Below are positions 1 through 6,642 of a stretch of 12,917 bases of DNA, piece after piece. The notes below the pieces were generated by a model. It did not search any database. It was not told where the DNA came from and saw nothing but the letters and a program-made list of their open reading frames with translations. Each line of letters starts with the position of its first letter. The first letter of the stretch is position 1. A program made the position numbers and the translations under genes. The DNA lies in the NCBI GenBank assembly GCA_934085875.1, contig CAKOHQ010000033.1, positions 1 to 12,917 on the forward strand, written 5' to 3'. This stretch comes from an uncultured Bacilli bacterium. Its GTDB lineage: Bacteria; Bacillota_I; Bacilli_A; RF39; UBA660.

Positions 1-102
1 ATTTATTTTAGTTAAAAAATATGCATATGTTAGACTTAACAATATTAACATAACTAATATTATTCCTGTTATACTAATTATTATTCCTTGTTTACGATTC
101 AT
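1..102 (-). CDS. 5' end of a membrane-anchored or secreted protein gene (cut by window edge)
   Basis: Only the first 34 codons lie in the window. The ATG at 102-100 has a GGAG Shine-Dalgarno about 8 nt upstream, and the frame stays open to base 1. The peptide begins MNRKQG, continues with one strongly hydrophobic helix (about residues 7-29), then reads LTYAYFLTK. A short basic start, one helix and a SYAYF/TYAYF-like end is a form I associate with the leader of cell-surface proteins in uncultured gut Bacillota, and it resembles the TasA/camelysin type of export signal. The surface protein at 8149-9792 has a comparable N-terminus. A near-consensus promoter lies directly upstream (134-162), so the gene is probably transcribed on its own. 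What follows the helix is unknown, so no function is assigned. Confidence 0.6.
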   Translation of the reverse strand, partial: MNRKQGIIISITGIILVMLILLSLTYAYFLTKIN

Positions 103-133
103 AACATCATCTCCAAATTATTACCATAAGGGA

Positions 134-162
134 ATTATATCAAAAAAAACAATATATTTCAA
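134..162 (-). promoter_or_regulatory. Vegetative promoter for the partial gene at 1-102
   Basis: On the minus strand the -35 TTGAAA (162-157) and the -10 TATAAT (139-134) are separated by exactly 17 bp. TGA precedes the -10 box, giving an extended -10 element. The spacing and hexamers fit sigma-A very well. Transcription would start near 127, leaving a leader of about 25 nt that contains the GGAG ribosome site. The spacer contains a run of eight T, which could also serve as the U-tract of a weak terminator for the thrS operon. Confidence 0.7.
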
Positions 163-175
163 TTGCTTTTCTTAC

Positions 176-547
176 TTATTTATAACCCTTTATTGTTCTG
201 ACAACATTATGTGCTTTTAAGAAATCATACAGATTTTCAGATAGCATATTTATTAATATTATTTTATTGTCTAGTTCTTTAGTAGATAAATTATTATCAT
301 TTAAATATGTTAAAAATCCACTAATAAATTTATTTGCAATATCAATTTGTTCTTCAATAGTAATATTTTTATTTTTATCATTTAGTAATATTTTATAATA
401 TATATTATCTATTTTTTCTTGCAAATCTAAACTAACATCACTATCAATATTACTGTTTAAATAATTATAAAACTTTTGATAATCTAAATTATTTAAATTA
501 TCAAAAATATATTCTAAATATTTAACTATTATATATCTATCTAACAT
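176..547 (-). CDS. Uncharacterised helical protein, last gene of the thrS operon
   Basis: This 123-aa protein is not recognised. It is rich in Asn, Asp, Lys, Ile and Leu, appears entirely helical, and has no signal peptide, membrane segment, metal-binding cluster or other known motif. The ATG at 547-545 lies inside the end of thrS (11-nt overlap). An AAAGGA ribosome site is placed a little far (about 10 nt) upstream inside thrS, so translation is probably coupled to ThrRS. It lies downstream of the T-box leader and of the 309-aa unknown gene, so its expression should respond to threonyl-tRNA charging. That suggests, without showing it, a role linked to translation or threonine supply. The stop is TAA, and no strong hairpin terminator follows. 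The call as a real gene rests on length, ribosome site and operon position. Confidence 0.65.
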   Translation of the reverse strand: MLDRYIIVKYLEYIFDNLNNLDYQKFYNYLNSNIDSDVSLDLQEKIDNIYYKILLNDKNKNITIEEQIDIANKFISGFLTYLNDNNLSTKELDNKIILINMLSENLYDFLKAHNVVRTIKGYK

Positions 548-2303
548 TTATATTTTTTTCCTTTATAGTTTTTTCTATTAAATTAACAAATTCATCAATA
601 TTAAGTGTAGTAGTTTCACGTGAGCCAAATAATCTAAATGATATAGAATTATTGTCTCTTTCATTATCACCTAATATAATAGAGATAGGGATTTTTTTTG
701 TTTGACTTTCTCTCATTTTATAAGAAAGTTTTTCATCTCTGTCATCTAATTCTACTCTTATATTGTTATTTTTTAATATTTCATATATTTTATTAGCATA
801 TTCTAAGTGATATTCTTTATTTACAGGAATAATATTTACTTGTATTGGACTTAACCATAGTGGAAAATTACCTTTTGTTTCTTCAATTATAAATGCTGTA
901 AATCTATCAAATGTTCCAAAAATGGCTCTATGAAGTACAACAGGAATTTGTTTTTCACCTTTATTATCGATATATGATAATTCAAATCTTCTAGGAAGCA
1001 AGAAATCTAACTGGCAAGTTGATAGTGTAACCTCAGGTCCAACAGCAGGTTTAACTTCAACATCTAATTTAGGTCCATAGAATGCTGCTTCACCAATGGC
1101 TTCAAAATATTCTACTCCAAGGCTATTTAAAACTTCTCTTAATTTATTTTCAGCTGTATCCCACATTTCATCATCATCAAAATATTTTTCTTTGTCTTCT
1201 TTATCTCTTAATGATAATCTAAATTTATAATTACTAATTCCAAAGTCTTTATAGACATCTAGTATTAATTTAACAACTTTTTTAAATTCTTCACCAATTT
1301 GATCTGGTCTTACAAATAGATGAGCATCATTTTGGCACATACATCTTACTCTTTCAAGTCCTTTAACCGCACCACTAGCTTCATATCTAAAATCTGTTGC
1401 AAATTCACCTATTCTTATTGGTAAGTCTCTATATGAATGTAATTTGTTTTTATAAATTAACATATGATGAGGACAATTCATTGGACGTAATACAAATTCT
1501 TCATCATCAACTTTCATCATCGGAAACATATTTTCTTTATAGTGATCCCAATGTCCACTAGTTTTATATAAATTAACAGTTCCGACACATGGAGTATAAA
1601 CATGATCATAGCCTAATTTTTGTTCTTTTTCATAAATATAATTTTCTAATTGTTTACGAATTAAAGCACCATTAGGAAGCCACAAAGGCATACCTGCTCC
1701 AACTAAATCATCAGTCATAAATATTTCCATGTCTTTTCCAATTTTTCTATGATCTCTCAATTTTGCTTCTTCAAGTTCATTCAAATAATTACTTAAATCT
1801 TCTTCAGTTTTAAAACATACACCATATATTCTTTGCAATACTTTATTATTTGCATCACCTTTGTAGTATGCTCCACTATGTTTTAATAATTTAAAATGTT
1901 TAAGTTGTTTAACTGTATCAACATGAGGACCACGACAAAGATCAGTAAAATCACCTTGTGTATAACAACTAATAACTGTATTATCTTCATCCATATTATT
2001 TATTAAATCAACTTTATAAGGATCATCTTTAAACATTTCTAAAGCTTCTTCTTTACTTAATTCATGTCTAACTATCCTCTTTCCATCTTTACTTATTTTT
2101 TTCATTTCTTTTTCTATGATAGGTAAATCATCACTTGTAATAACTTTATCTCCAAGATCTATATCATAATAAAATCCAGATTCAATAACAGGACCAACCC
2201 AAAATTTTGCATCCTTATACAAATGTTTTACTGCTTGTGCCATTAAATGTGCACAAGAATGATTCATTGTATTTAATTCTTTATCTTCTTTTATATTTAT
2301 CAT
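537..2303 (-). CDS. thrS: Threonine--tRNA ligase lacking the N-terminal TGS domain
   Basis: This class II synthetase charges tRNA-Thr with threonine in the cytoplasm. The protein is 588 aa, against roughly 640 for the usual bacterial enzyme. It starts almost directly at the editing domain, HSCAH (residues 15-19), paired with CRGPH (123-127); these supply the His/His/Cys/His set of the Ser-Thr hydrolysis site. In the catalytic core the zinc ligands are Cys277 (MNCPHH), His328 and His458 (VLHRA). Motif 2 begins at about FRYE (305-308), motif 3 includes GTFDRF (463-468), and the anticodon-binding domain occupies about 485-585. The start is well supported: GGAG lies 9 nt upstream of the ATG, and the sequence before it is coding in another frame for the preceding gene (23-nt overlap). 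The missing TGS domain is therefore not a mis-called start. ThrRS without TGS is known in mycoplasmas. The gene is controlled by the T-box at 3244-3439. Confidence 0.97.
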   Translation of the reverse strand: MINIKEDKELNTMNHSCAHLMAQAVKHLYKDAKFWVGPVIESGFYYDIDLGDKVITSDDLPIIEKEMKKISKDGKRIVRHELSKEEALEMFKDDPYKVDLINNMDEDNTVISCYTQGDFTDLCRGPHVDTVKQLKHFKLLKHSGAYYKGDANNKVLQRIYGVCFKTEEDLSNYLNELEEAKLRDHRKIGKDMEIFMTDDLVGAGMPLWLPNGALIRKQLENYIYEKEQKLGYDHVYTPCVGTVNLYKTSGHWDHYKENMFPMMKVDDEEFVLRPMNCPHHMLIYKNKLHSYRDLPIRIGEFATDFRYEASGAVKGLERVRCMCQNDAHLFVRPDQIGEEFKKVVKLILDVYKDFGISNYKFRLSLRDKEDKEKYFDDDEMWDTAENKLREVLNSLGVEYFEAIGEAAFYGPKLDVEVKPAVGPEVTLSTCQLDFLLPRRFELSYIDNKGEKQIPVVLHRAIFGTFDRFTAFIIEETKGNFPLWLSPIQVNIIPVNKEYHLEYANKIYEILKNNNIRVELDDRDEKLSYKMRESQTKKIPISIILGDNERDNNSISFRLFGSRETTTLNIDEFVNLIEKTIKEKNINVR

Positions 2304-3210
2304 ATTCTATACTCTCCATTCTAACTTTATAATCAATAAATATTAAATCTTCACTTTTTATACTAGATTTATTTACTTTAACTCCTCTAGTATAGAAATT
2401 AATCATTTTCTTAACTTCATCAATACTATATTCTTTATCAATATCTACAATCTCAGAATCAATTCTCTTTTTAGGAATTAAACTTACACATACATTATTA
2501 TCTATACAAAATATATTATAATATTTATGAAAGAAATTTATTACTTTATCTTTTTCAATATTATCCAATTTATAATTATTTATTAATGTCATTATATTAT
2601 AGTACATTTGATAATAATTTCTATTAATATATGCATCTTTATAATAAGATTTATCTTGATTAAATCCACCGGTAACAAAATGCATAAACCATGAAGGACT
2701 AATCAAAGCATAGTATGAGGATGAATTCAGTGATTTATCTAAATATATAGGACAATCTTTATCTTTATATAAACCAAATAAATCTTTCTTACCTTTCTTA
2801 CTAAAAATTTCTTTAATTATTCGTATATCTTCATCCCAAAACTTATTGTTGTTAACAAGTCCATTAATGCTAATATCTTTTTTTAAAGCACTATTAAATG
2901 TATGAAAATAAAAACCATTATTTATATAATTATCTAATAATTTATTATTATTAACAATATTATTGACATTTATAAAATTAATTAAATATTTAGTATAATC
3001 TGTGTATCTGAATTTTTCATTATTTTTAATTAAGTGAATTAATTCTTCTGCTATTTTAAATATGTAATTTAAACTTTTAGTCATTATTATATAAGTTAAT
3101 AATAAACTTTTTAATTTTATAGTCATTTCAGTTGTTAAATTATTATATTCTATTAATTCATCTAATTCTTTAAGATTAAATAATTTATCTGCTAGTTCTT
3201 TTACTTCCAT
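2281..3210 (-). CDS. Uncharacterised 309-aa protein, first gene of the T-box thrS operon
   Basis: I do not recognise this protein with confidence. The N-terminal 95 residues look helical. The middle contains [18 protein letters not shown] (101-118) and, further on, [21 protein letters not shown] (155-175, partly quoted in the findings as SSYYAL). A His followed by Thr/Asn, a helix and an I-x-x-x-G-L pattern, then a Ser/Tyr/Ala segment, faintly recalls the ADP-ribosyltransferase-like fold, but no catalytic set can be assigned. There is no signal peptide or membrane helix. The ATG at 3210 has AGGTGAG just upstream, about 30 nt beyond the T-box terminator, so this is the first gene read when the leader is antiterminated. 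Its last 23 nt overlap thrS. Sharing a threonine-tRNA-sensing leader with ThrRS suggests a link to threonine or tRNA metabolism, but that is inference. Confidence 0.75.
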   Translation of the reverse strand: MEVKELADKLFNLKELDELIEYNNLTTEMTIKLKSLLLTYIIMTKSLNYIFKIAEELIHLIKNNEKFRYTDYTKYLINFINVNNIVNNNKLLDNYINNGFYFHTFNSALKKDISINGLVNNNKFWDEDIRIIKEIFSKKGKKDLFGLYKDKDCPIYLDKSLNSSSYYALISPSWFMHFVTGGFNQDKSYYKDAYINRNYYQMYYNIMTLINNYKLDNIEKDKVINFFHKYYNIFCIDNNVCVSLIPKKRIDSEIVDIDKEYSIDEVKKMINFYTRGVKVNKSSIKSEDLIFIDYKVRMESIEYDKYKRR

Positions 3211-3243
3211 AACTCACCTGCCTTATAGTGAAATCATAACAAC

Positions 3244-3288
3244 AAAAAAAGATAATACCAAGGAGTGTAATAATTACACGGTACCATC
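3244..3288 (-). terminator. Intrinsic terminator of the T-box leader
   Basis: The outer arms 3288-3280 and 3259-3251 pair fully if two G-T wobbles are allowed. The inner arms GTGTAA (3279-3274) and TTACAC (3270-3265) are perfect, with a TTA loop. TCCTT is unpaired on the 3' side, and seven T (3250-3244) follow. It overlaps the T-box sequence, so the terminator and antiterminator are mutually exclusive. Confidence 0.85.
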
Positions 3289-3439
3289 CTAATTTACTTA
3301 ATTTGAATAACGGTTTTAACCGGACTTTATTAAAGTCTCTAAAAAGTAGTAATTAATATAACAATATATTCATTTACACCATACATGAACTCTCTTTAAT
3401 ATTAATATATATTAATCATGTCTTTTATCACTGATTTCA
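3244..3439 (-). promoter_or_regulatory. T-box leader, threonine type, with terminator
   Basis: The T-box signature AGGATGGTACCGTG lies at 3290-3277. Its TGGT would pair with a tRNA ending ACCA. Upstream, stem I carries AGAGAG (3395-3390) and a TTCAT/ATGAA hairpin whose loop contains GGTGTAA (3380-3374), the usual distal elements. TTAATATA (3415-3408) pairs with TATATTAA (3360-3353), and AAAAG (3426-3422) pairs with CTTTT below it. The intervening loop contains ACT at 3350-3348 followed by A, which suits a Thr specifier codon. A stem III-like hairpin lies at 3337-3323. The terminator uses GATGGTACC (3288-3280) with GGTATTATC (3259-3251), plus GTGTAA/TTACAC inside, and then seven T. Uncharged tRNA-Thr should stabilise the antiterminator and allow read-through into the 309-aa gene, thrS and the 123-aa gene. 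Confidence 0.92.
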
Positions 3440-3445
3440 ATAGTT

Positions 3446-3474
3446 ATTTTATCACATTTATTAGATAACATCAA
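3446..3474 (-). promoter_or_regulatory. Promoter of the thrS operon
   Basis: On the minus strand, -35 TTGATG (3474-3469), a 17-bp spacer and -10 TAAAAT (3451-3446), preceded by TGA as an extended -10. The -35 box begins 2 bp after the stop codon of the preceding membrane-protein gene. The predicted start near 3439 places the whole T-box in the transcript. Confidence 0.75.
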
Positions 3475-3475
3475 C

Positions 3476-4030
3476 TTATTTTTTAAACTTTAATTCACTA
3501 AACATTTCCGCAATACAAATTATGCCATTTAATGTAAAGAAGAATCCTAAAATCATACATTTATTGCTAATTCCAACTAATATATTAGTATTAACTAAAA
3601 ATCCTAACAATATAAATAAACTTAAAGTAAATATATTAATAAAAACTTTAGTATTTAATTTATCTCTTAAATCTTCAATTATTATTAATTTAATTATAAG
3701 CATAATAATTAACCAACCTATAAGTGTAAAACCTATAACATAATTAGATGGCTCATTCATATATTTAAGTCCGCTTACACTAGAAATTATACAAGCAAGT
3801 GAAATATATAAATGGTGCATACCAGTTTCTTTTTTAGTTAATAAATAATTTGCAAATTCTAATCCAAAATATAAAAGCATAACAACATAAAATATTTCAC
3901 AACCATCTAAAAATTTTATATATTTATCAAAGAAAAAAGATAATCCAAGTAATAAAATTAAAATATTTGTAATAATTAATACTATATTATTTGATTTATT
4001 TTCATCTTTAATTATTTCTACATTTTTCAT
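3476..4030 (-). CDS. Six-helix integral membrane protein (HdeD/DUF308-like topology)
   Basis: This 184-aa protein has a short charged N-terminus and about six hydrophobic helices, near residues 15-34, 45-64, 72-88, 97-118, 129-148 and 157-176. Its loops are short, and it has no cleavable signal or catalytic motif. Size and six-helix topology resemble the HdeD/DUF308 family of small membrane proteins, but no diagnostic motif confirms this, so it could equally be a lineage-specific membrane protein. The ATG at 4030 is preceded by AAAGGA. It starts 30 nt after the stop of the EIIB-like gene on the same strand, so the two are probably co-transcribed. A conserved-looking HHLY (72-75) sits at the start of the third helix. 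No terminator hairpin was seen between its stop and the thrS promoter, which abuts it. Confidence 0.75.
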   Translation of the reverse strand: MKNVEIIKDENKSNNIVLIITNILILLLGLSFFFDKYIKFLDGCEIFYVVMLLYFGLEFANYLLTKKETGMHHLYISLACIISSVSGLKYMNEPSNYVIGFTLIGWLIIMLIIKLIIIEDLRDKLNTKVFINIFTLSLFILLGFLVNTNILVGISNKCMILGFFFTLNGIICIAEMFSELKFKK

Positions 4031-4060
4031 ACTAAATATTTTCCTTTCATAATAATACTT

Positions 4061-4381
4061 TTAACCTTTATGTTTCATGTCAGAAATATATTTTTTTAAT
4101 TTAACTGCATCTGGCCCAAATATTATCTTTAATTGGTTATCTACTTCAACTATACCTTTAGCACCCAATTTTTCTATTGCATTTTTATCTACAATTGATA
4201 CATCTTTTAATGTTACTTTAAGTCTAGACATATTAACTTCTGTATCTAATATATTATCTTTTCCACCTAGATATTGAACTAATTTATTAATTTCAACGTT
4301 AAAATTTTTCTTATTAAGTTTTACAATAACTAAAGATATAATTAGAAGAACAAAAGCTATTAAAATATATTGCCAAATCAT
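4061..4381 (-). CDS. Membrane-anchored PTS EIIB-like domain without the catalytic cysteine
   Basis: This 106-aa protein has one N-terminal membrane helix (about residues 4-20), a basic linker, and a domain of about 70 residues matching the glucose-type PTS EIIB fold. Visible matches are LVQYLGGKDNI (34-44), SRLKVTLKD (52-60), IEKLGAKGIVEV (69-80) and IIFGP (86-90). In true EIIB the segment before TRLR holds the phosphorylated cysteine (C-x-TRLR). Here the equivalent stretch is VNMSRLK, so the cysteine position is Asn50 and the protein has no cysteine there. It therefore cannot carry phosphate in the usual way, and no EIIC or EIIA gene is adjacent. A sensory, scaffolding or regulatory role is possible but unproven. 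GAGGTG lies about 7 nt before the ATG. The six-helix membrane-protein gene follows on the same strand. Confidence 0.8.
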   Translation of the reverse strand: MIWQYILIAFVLLIISLVIVKLNKKNFNVEINKLVQYLGGKDNILDTEVNMSRLKVTLKDVSIVDKNAIEKLGAKGIVEVDNQLKIIFGPDAVKLKKYISDMKHKG

Positions 4382-4402
4382 CTTATCACCTCATCTATTA
4401 TC

Positions 4403-4431
4403 ATTATACAATAAAACATAAAAAAATAAAA
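4403..4431 (-). promoter_or_regulatory. Candidate promoter of the EIIB-like gene
   Basis: A perfect -10 TATAAT (4408-4403) sits about 22 bp before the start codon. The -35 position (TTTTAT, 4431-4426, 17-bp spacing) is poor. The start would be near 4396, giving a very short leader that still includes GAGGTG. Confidence 0.4.
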
Positions 4432-4433
4432 TC

Positions 4434-4460
4434 ACTAAATTATAAAAGTTACATAAAATA
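4434..4460 (+). promoter_or_regulatory. Sigma-K-like promoter of the spore-coat gene
   Basis: CATAAAATA (4452-4460) matches the mother-cell sigma-K -10 consensus CATAnnnTA exactly. The -35 core AC (4434-4435) is 16 bp upstream, the expected spacing. No good sigma-A promoter is seen in front of the gene. The region is AT-rich, so a chance match is possible, but it agrees with the coat-protein call. Confidence 0.5.
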
Positions 4461-4491
4461 TATTGAGTATAAATGAAAGGGTGAATTATAC

Positions 4492-4941
4492 ATGTGTAAT
4501 GAAAAAAATACAAATTGCATCGGAGAGATATTAAAAGTTATACTTGTTCTACAACAAAATGCATGCCCAGAAAGTTGTTTAGATTCTTGTGACAGACCAA
4601 TGCTTGGAGGAGGTCCTAGCTGCCTAGTATGTAATACAAGACCTGTAATGCTTTATACTTGCTGTGGTAACGGAACTCCTTGGAGTATGCCAATAGAAAA
4701 GGATAGCACTAATGTATGTTCAAATACACAAGTAAGTGCTTGTTGTGATGATTGTTCTAATGTATTTAGAGTAGAAAAATTAGATGGAAATTGTTGTACT
4801 TTCAGAGTTTTAACTAGAAATCCACAAGAAAGTTGTTGTAACTCTATACCATACATAGCAACTAATAGTTTCTTTACAATGGACTTATCATGCTGCTGCG
4901 CTGTTAAATGTTTAAGCGATACTTATGTAGACTGTGTATAA
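4492..4941 (+). CDS. Cysteine-rich spore coat protein, CotY/CotZ family
   Basis: A 149-aa protein with 22 cysteines, several in CC or CCC groups. CotY, CotZ and ExsY proteins form disulphide-linked crystalline layers in the outer coat, crust or exosporium of spores. Family features visible here are the N-terminal CIGEILKVILVLQQNA (9-24), an FRVEKLDGNCCTFRVL segment (92-107) and the C-terminal MDLSCCCAVKCL (130-141), matching the VDLSCFCAIxCL pattern that ends these proteins. No signal peptide is present, as expected for assembly in the mother cell. AAAGGGTG (4476-4483) precedes the ATG. A sigma-K-like promoter lies upstream and a hairpin terminator follows directly, so it is monocistronic. 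It is the only plus-strand gene in the interior of the window. CotY and CotZ cannot be told apart here. Confidence 0.88.
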   Translation: MCNEKNTNCIGEILKVILVLQQNACPESCLDSCDRPMLGGGPSCLVCNTRPVMLYTCCGNGTPWSMPIEKDSTNVCSNTQVSACCDDCSNVFRVEKLDGNCCTFRVLTRNPQESCCNSIPYIATNSFFTMDLSCCCAVKCLSDTYVDCV

Positions 4942-4942
4942 T

Positions 4943-4970
4943 AAAAGAGTAGACAAACCTACTCTTTTTT
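4943..4970 (+). terminator. Terminator of the coat gene
   Basis: A perfect 10-bp stem, AAAAGAGTAG (4943-4952) with CTACTCTTTT (4959-4968), and a 6-nt loop, with the T run reaching 4970. It begins right after the stop codon. The A-rich 5' arm means it could also act on transcripts from the opposite strand. Confidence 0.85.
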
Positions 4971-5047
4971 GATATGTTATGGAATTATAATTTGATTATC
5001 ATTTTAGACCATCAACAATATCTTAACATTTTAATTCCAAGATTTGA

Positions 5048-5072
5048 GCAAAAAGAAGATAGTATACTATCT
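5048..5072 (-). terminator. Candidate terminator of the obg operon
   Basis: The self-complementary AGATAGTATACTATCT (5072-5057) overlaps the obg stop codon and is followed on the minus strand by TTCTTTTTG. The stem is 6 bp with a TATA loop, so it is of modest strength. Confidence 0.5.
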
Positions 5073-6345
5073 AATTTTTAAATTCAAATATGTAATCATT
5101 TATCTTTACTTCATCTCCACGTTTAGCTCCCATACGTTCTAATTCATCTTCTATTCCCATTCCTTTTAATTTTCTAGCAAAACGTGCAACACTTTCGTCT
5201 TCTGTAAATCTGGTCATACTAAATAACTTTTCTATTTCTTTACCCTTTAATATCCATAAATCACCTTCACGTGTTATAGTGTATGGTAATTCGTTATTAA
5301 ATTTATATAAAACATGACTAGCATATTCTTCATCTTTATATAATTTAACTGTTTCTGTATTTTCTACTATATCTGCAAGTCTTATTATTAATGTATCAAA
5401 ACCTTCTTTCATTATTGCACAAACTTCATATATTTCTTTATCAGGATATTTTTTTCTAAATTTTTCAAGATTATTTTTAGCATCAGGTAAATCCATTTTA
5501 TTCGCAATAATTATACTAGGTTTATTTATTAATCTTTCATCAAAATTCTTAAGTTCATTATATATATTTTCATAATCTTCTATTGGATTTCTTCCTTCAA
5601 AAGAACCCATATCAATAACGTGTGCAATTACTTTAGTTCTCATTGCATGACGTAAAAATTTATCTCCTAAACCTACCCCGTTGCTTGCTCCTTCAATTAA
5701 ACCAGGTAAGTCTGCCATTACAAAACTTCTACCATCGTTTAATTTTATAACTCCTAAGTTAGGACTTAAAGTAGTAAAATGATATGCTGCAATTTTTGGT
5801 TTACATGAACTAATCATACTTAGAATAGTACTTTTACCTACACTAGGCATTCCAACTAAACCGACATCTGCTATCATTTTAAGTTCACATTTTATAATTT
5901 TTTTCTCACCAGGTTCACCTAATTCACTCATTTTAGGTGCTGGAACTTCGTGTGTAGCAAAAGCATGATTCCCACGACCTCCACGACCGCCGCGAGCAAC
6001 AACAACAGATTCATTTTCACTTGTCAAATCTGCTATGATTAAACCAGACTCAACATCAGTTATAGTGGTACCTAATGGTACTTTAATAACAACATCTTCA
6101 CTATTAGCACCATTTCTATCACTACCCTTGCCATTTACACCTTTATCACCTTTAATATGTTTCATCATTTTTAAATCTATTAAAGTCTTTAAACCAGGAT
6201 CAGTAGCAAAAACAATATTAGCACCATGACCACCATTTCCACCATTAGGGCCACCCATCTCAATAAATTTTTCACGTCTAAAAGATGTACAACCATCTCC
6301 ACCTTTTCCTGCTTCAACTTTTAAAGTAATCTCATCTACGAACAT
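5071..6345 (-). CDS. obgE: Ribosome-assembly GTPase Obg
   Basis: An essential GTPase that binds the 50S subunit and links ribosome assembly to stress and (p)ppGpp. The 424-aa length is normal for the Bacillus type. Residues 1-158 form the glycine-rich Obg fold (GGDGCTSFRREKF at 15-27, RGGRGGRGN at 118-126). The G domain follows: P-loop GMPSVGKST (165-173), switch I TTL (191-193), DLPG (212-215), NKMD (282-285), and CA (309-310) at the usual SA position of G5. The C-terminal OCT domain (about 345-424) ends GAKRGDEVKINDYIFEF. The ATG has GAAAGGA 7-8 nt upstream. It lies 39 nt after the Smr gene on the same strand and is probably the last gene of the PfkB-like/smr/obg operon. Confidence 0.98.
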   Translation of the reverse strand: MFVDEITLKVEAGKGGDGCTSFRREKFIEMGGPNGGNGGHGANIVFATDPGLKTLIDLKMMKHIKGDKGVNGKGSDRNGANSEDVVIKVPLGTTITDVESGLIIADLTSENESVVVARGGRGGRGNHAFATHEVPAPKMSELGEPGEKKIIKCELKMIADVGLVGMPSVGKSTILSMISSCKPKIAAYHFTTLSPNLGVIKLNDGRSFVMADLPGLIEGASNGVGLGDKFLRHAMRTKVIAHVIDMGSFEGRNPIEDYENIYNELKNFDERLINKPSIIIANKMDLPDAKNNLEKFRKKYPDKEIYEVCAIMKEGFDTLIIRLADIVENTETVKLYKDEEYASHVLYKFNNELPYTITREGDLWILKGKEIEKLFSMTRFTEDESVARFARKLKGMGIEDELERMGAKRGDEVKINDYIFEFKN

Positions 6346-6384
6346 AAAATCAGTCCTTTCAAAAAAAATATTCTATCATATAAA

Positions 6385-6642
6385 TTAATATAATTCAATT
6401 ATAGTTTCACCTATATTAAAACTATCTAAATAATATCTTCTAACTCTTTTATCTCTCTTCAAAATCATATGTAATTCATTTTTTACAACGCCTTGACCCT
6501 TACCATGAATTACAATAATCTTTTTATTGTTTAATTTAATATTATCTTTAATAAAATCATCTATAACATACTTAACCATATCTCTATTAAAACCATGTAA
6601 ATCAATAACAGGTAATATATTTAAAAAAGGATCATAATTCAT
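6385..6642 (-). CDS. Small stand-alone Smr-domain protein
   Basis: An 85-aa protein that consists almost entirely of one Smr domain, the nuclease or nucleic-acid-binding module also found at the C-terminus of MutS2. The motifs are IDLHG (13-17), HGKGQGVVKN (46-55) and GET (79-81), the usual DLHG, HGxG and G-x-T signatures. The ATG at 6642-6640 is preferred because AGAGG lies about 9 nt upstream. A longer frame starting at 6681 would extend into the preceding gene without a comparable ribosome site. With this start the gene overlaps the PfkB-like gene by 11 nt, suggesting coupled translation. Linkage to obg suggests an RNA- or ribosome-related job, in line with ribosome-associated roles reported for the Smr domain of MutS2, but the substrate is unknown. 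Confidence 0.88.
   Translation of the reverse strand: MNYDPFLNILPVIDLHGFNRDMVKYVIDDFIKDNIKLNNKKIIVIHGKGQGVVKNELHMILKRDKRVRRYYLDSFNIGETIIELY

Noticed and set aside
2281..2303. ThrRS as a broken gene missing its 5' end
   Set aside because: The ATG has a well-placed GGAG, the upstream DNA codes in another frame for the previous gene, and the remaining domains are intact.
4653..4856. Minus-strand open frame opposite the coat gene
   Set aside because: The sense strand encodes a clear CotY/CotZ-type protein with ribosome site and terminator; the antisense frame has no supporting signals.
4981..5040. GGAATTA and TAATTCC pair flanking about 45 bp
   Set aside because: The arms are only 7 bp and A/T-rich, far apart and without a U-tract, so a chance match in this composition is likely.
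6632..6634. Possible mycoplasma code with TGA read as tryptophan
   Set aside because: All visible Trp codons are TGG, and the PfkB-like gene ends cleanly at TGA just inside the start of the Smr gene, so the standard code fits.
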